From NCBI GenBank assembly GCA_023440705.1, contig JAEXRP010000037.1, positions 1 through 7,078 of the forward strand: a stretch of 7,078 nt of DNA, given 5' to 3'. This stretch comes from Soonwooa sp023440705. GTDB lineage: Bacteria > Bacteroidota > Bacteroidia > Flavobacteriales > Weeksellaceae. This document shows, piece after piece, positions 5,835 to 7,078 of this stretch. The notes under the pieces are model-generated. The model was not told the origin of the DNA. It made no database searches and saw only the letters and a list, made by a program, of their open reading frames with translations. Within the stretch, counting starts at the first letter, position 1; each line of letters starts with the position of its first letter. Made by a program: the position numbers and the translations under genes.

Positions 5835-6159
5835 TTTAGGGAACTGATAATTTTCATGGCGTCTTTTCCGGCTGTCACTAATCACCTCGGTTAAACTTGA
5901 TTAAGTTCGACCAATTTTGCTTTCTATGGTGTTTTAAATTTGAAATTTGGAAATCCTAAATCTAATTATTATCCACCACCTGCAATAGGGATGGAAGCGA
6001 CATCCTTGGAGCGGAGCGAGGCGACGGTGTTACGGCGCGACGAAGGAGCAACGTAACATAGACGACCGAGCGAAGCTTCCAAGATACAGCGGACAGCCCG
6101 ACCGAGCTAGCAAGGACTCAGCAAGGTTCGAGGATTGCCCGAAATAGGAAAAATAAAAA
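5820..6159. other. Gene-free stretch between vanZ and the CopD-like gene
   Basis: No credible coding frame fills this stretch. The CopD-side half is AT-rich and holds an imperfect 10-bp hairpin (5889-5912: GGTTAAACTT, loop GATT, AAGTTCGACC, with one wobble and one mismatch) and a plus-strand TAAATTTG box (5935-5942). The vanZ-side half, about 5988-6140, is strikingly GC-rich for this genome and contains the structured element listed separately, then a pair of AGCAAGG direct repeats at 6109-6115 and 6120-6126. I see no tRNA, IS end or riboswitch I can name. Confidence 0.7.
5988..6103. repeat. GC-rich structured intergenic element, probable dispersed flavobacterial repeat
   Basis: About 60% GC in an AT-rich genome. 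ATCCTTGGA (6002-6010) pairs with TCCAAGAT (6078-6085), with one bulged C. Inside, TGTTACG (6028-6034) pairs perfectly with CGTAACA (6052-6058) around a 17-base loop. The flanks GATGGAAGCGACATCC and AAGATACAGCGGACAGCCCG are close to the conserved borders of a repeated hairpin element I recall between genes in many flavobacteria; in other copies the apical part differs. Internal direct repeats include CGACCGAGC at 6063-6071 and 6099-6107, and GAGCGAGGC/GAGCGAAGC at 6014-6022 and 6068-6076. A competing stem GGATG/CATCC (5989-5993 with 6001-6005) is mutually exclusive with the outer stem. Function is unknown; it could end or protect the vanZ transcript. Confidence 0.65.
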
Positions 6160-6486
6160 TTAAGGAAATCGTTTGGAAATTTGGGTGTAAACGAAAATAG
6201 CTAAACTGAAACCTGCCATGTCTGCAAATAGGTCTAAAATCTCTAGCGACCGACCGAAGCCCATAACTTCTTGTAAGATTTCGGTGAGTAATGCGTAGCT
6301 TAAACCTATTAATATGTAAGTGGATTTTTTGATATTCGGAAAGGAAACCAAAATGCAAAAGCCTAAAAATCCAAAAATGCTAAAATGTAAAACCTTATCG
6401 ATACCAGGAAACATGAATGAATACTCTTTGTTTTCGATGCCTGGTCGAAGTAGCATATACGTAAGAAATGCCCAATAAATGGGCAT
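6160..6486 (-). CDS. VanZ family membrane protein
   Basis: A small inner-membrane protein with the VanZ-like domain, a family named after a teicoplanin-resistance protein but mostly of unknown function in flavobacteria. Seen from the ATG at 6486 (108 residues): a first membrane segment (about 2-14), the motif GIDKVLHFSIFGFLGF, and TEILQEVMGFGRSLEILDLFADMAG, where conserved Glu, Gly-Arg and Asp residues mark the family, then a final membrane segment. The start is uncertain. The frame is open into gcvH, with a GTG at 6570 and a TTG at 6522 that overlaps the gcvH stop; the TTG would give 120 residues with a basic N-terminus (KYRNIFRKYI). It lies directly downstream of gcvH on the same strand and is probably co-transcribed with it. 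Confidence 0.88.
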   Translation of the reverse strand: MPIYWAFLTYMLLRPGIENKEYSFMFPGIDKVLHFSIFGFLGFCILVSFPNIKKSTYILIGLSYALLTEILQEVMGFGRSLEILDLFADMAGFSLAIFVYTQISKRFP

Positions 6487-6487
6487 T
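6467..6487 (-). repeat. Perfect 8-bp inverted repeat over the vanZ start codon
   Basis: AATGCCCA (6467-6474), five-base loop, TGGGCATT (6480-6487). On the transcript the first arm contains the ATG at 6486, so the hairpin would bury that start codon. There is no following T-run on the minus strand, so it is not an intrinsic terminator. It lies 28 bases after the gcvH stop. Confidence 0.6.
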
Positions 6488-6514
6488 ATATATTTTCTAA
6501 ATATGTTGCGATAT

Positions 6515-6892
6515 TTATCCAACGATTGCTTGATAATCTTCTGCTGATAATAATGAAGAAAGATCTGCACCGTCTTTTAGTTGTAACTTGATGATCCAAC
6601 CGTCTCCGTATGGATCTGAGTTAAGCAATTCTGGCTCGTCTTCTAATTTTTCGTTGAACTCGATAACAGTACCGTCAACTGGTAAGAATAGGTCAGAAAC
6701 CGTTTTTACAGCTTCTACGCTTCCGAATACATCACCTGCAGCTAAGTCATCATCTACAGTGTCTACATCTACAAATACGATGTCTCCTAATTCGCTTTGT
6801 GCAAAATCTGTAATCCCGATTGTTGCTACGTTATCTTCAAATTTTACCCACTCGTGGTCTTTCGTGTACTTTAGTTCTGCTGGTGTATTCAT
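6515..6892 (-). CDS. gcvH: Glycine cleavage system H protein
   Basis: The lipoylated carrier of the glycine cleavage system: it shuttles the aminomethyl group between P protein (glycine decarboxylase), T protein (aminomethyltransferase) and L protein (lipoamide dehydrogenase) in the cytoplasm. The 125-residue length is typical. Seen: LKYTKDHEWVKFEDNVATIG (7-26), ITDFAQSELGDIVFVDV (27-43), the lipoyl site FGSVEAVKTVSDLFLPVDG (56-74) with lipoyl-lysine Lys63, and the C-terminal NSDPYGDGWIIKLQL. The ATG at 6892 fits the conserved N-terminus. gcvT and gcvP are not in the window, as is usual in Bacteroidetes where these genes are scattered. It is expressed from its own promoter and followed by vanZ. 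Confidence 0.98.
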   Translation of the reverse strand: MNTPAELKYTKDHEWVKFEDNVATIGITDFAQSELGDIVFVDVDTVDDDLAAGDVFGSVEAVKTVSDLFLPVDGTVIEFNEKLEDEPELLNSDPYGDGWIIKLQLKDGADLSSLLSAEDYQAIVG

Positions 6893-6911
6893 TACGATTT
6901 ATTGTTTGATA

Positions 6912-6942
6912 CAAATTTAATTAGATTTTCGATATACCACAA
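6912..6942 (-). promoter_or_regulatory. gcvH promoter
   Basis: On the minus strand TTG (6940-6942), a 20-base spacer and TAAATTTG (6912-6919) match the Bacteroidetes promoter well. The -7 box lies 19 bases before the ATG, giving a short leader of roughly 15 bases. It probably drives gcvH and vanZ together. Confidence 0.7.
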
Positions 6943-6957
6943 CTTAATTTTAAAAAT

Positions 6958-6984
6958 ATAAGTAATATAAGTAATCTAAATAAT
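6958..6984. repeat. 9-bp tandem repeat upstream of the gcvH promoter
   Basis: ATAAGTAAT occurs twice without a gap (6958-6966 and 6967-6975), followed by a degenerate third copy CTAAATAAT (6976-6984, seven of nine matching). It ends 16 bases upstream of the gcvH -33 element. It may be replication slippage in AT-rich DNA or a cluster of protein-binding sites. Confidence 0.6.
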
Positions 6985-7008
6985 AGTTACCTCATCTTTA
7001 ATATTCAT

Positions 7009-7043
7009 AAAAAAACGCATTAGAAATACTAACGCGTTTTTTT
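7009..7043 (-). terminator. Intrinsic terminator of the Gly-rich gene
   Basis: On the minus strand CGCGTTAG, a five-base loop and CTAATGCG form an eight-pair stem with one G-U wobble, flanked by A/T runs and followed by seven T (7009-7015). It begins ten bases after the stop codon at 7053. The plus strand also has seven T after the stem (7037-7043), but no plus-strand gene reads into it. It separates the Gly-rich gene from gcvH. Confidence 0.88.
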
Positions 7044-7052
7044 ATTTTATTT

Positions 7053-7078
7053 TTAGAAGCCTCCACCGCCTCCACCAC
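7053..7078 (-). CDS. C-terminal end of a Gly-rich protein (partial)
   Basis: The last codons of a minus-strand gene that continues beyond the right edge: six Gly codons (alternating GGT, GGA, GGC), one Phe, then TAA at 7053-7055. The assignment rests on the run of Gly codons in frame with a stop and on the strong terminator just downstream. A poly-Gly C-terminus occurs in several secreted or membrane protein families, so no function can be given from eight codons. Confidence 0.6.

Noticed and set aside
5856..5894. Short plus-strand frame of 12 codons (MASFPAVTNHLG)
   Set aside because: Too short, with no promoter or conserved context that I can recognise.
5889..5920. tRNA-like T-arm word GTTCGACC
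   Set aside because: No acceptor stem, D-arm or anticodon arm can be placed around it.
5988..6140. GC-rich island considered as a CRISPR array or an IS end
   Set aside because: The direct repeats are only 7-9 bases and irregularly spaced, there is no transposase fragment, and no target-site duplication is apparent.
6107..6358. Minus-strand open frame of 83 codons overlapping vanZ and the intergenic element
   Set aside because: Different frame from vanZ, which has clear family motifs; the translation has no domain-like features.
6588..6920. Plus-strand open frame of 110 codons opposite gcvH
   Set aside because: It lies wholly over the highly conserved gcvH gene and its promoter, and the Ser/Thr-rich translation matches nothing I know.

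Overview
The window looks like chromosomal DNA from a flavobacterium, most likely of the Chryseobacterium/Weeksellaceae group. The base composition is AT-rich, starts lack Shine-Dalgarno sequences, and several genes are preceded by the Bacteroidetes promoter elements TTG and TAnnTTTG. The S16 protein has a long Ala/Glu-rich tail of the Bacteroidetes kind, and there is a GC-rich intergenic element with arms (AGCGACATCC ... AAGATACAGCGGACAG) that I recognise from flavobacterial genomes. The genus is inference from memory; no rRNA or marker search was possible.

Left part (1-2520): the 5' end of a secreted or surface NGL-repeat protein lies on the minus strand. Divergent from it is a plus-strand XRE/BetR-like regulator with a perfect inverted repeat over its promoter, followed 42 bases later by an orphan lipoprotein gene. 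This is the least characterised part of the window and looks accessory.

Centre (2536-5792): all genes are on the minus strand. rpsP and rimM form the ribosomal protein S16 / 16S-processing operon, with a short structured leader before rpsP. Upstream of it (higher coordinates) are a YdjA-like nitroreductase with an almost leaderless promoter, a GNAT acetyltransferase, and a GreA/GreB-like protein that probably shares a transcript with the acetyltransferase. Next is a four-helix CopD-like membrane protein.

Right part (5793-7078): a 367-base gene-free stretch carries the GC-rich, highly structured element. After it come vanZ and gcvH (minus strand, probably co-transcribed from one good promoter before gcvH), a 9-bp tandem repeat, a strong terminator, and the last codons of a Gly-rich protein running off the window.

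Most genes are ordinary housekeeping or small accessory genes. I see no defence system, CRISPR array, IS element, tRNA or rRNA. The best candidates for something undescribed are the GC-rich hairpin element, the regulator/lipoprotein pair with its operator-like palindrome, the S16 leader and tail, and the divergent Gre-like factor.
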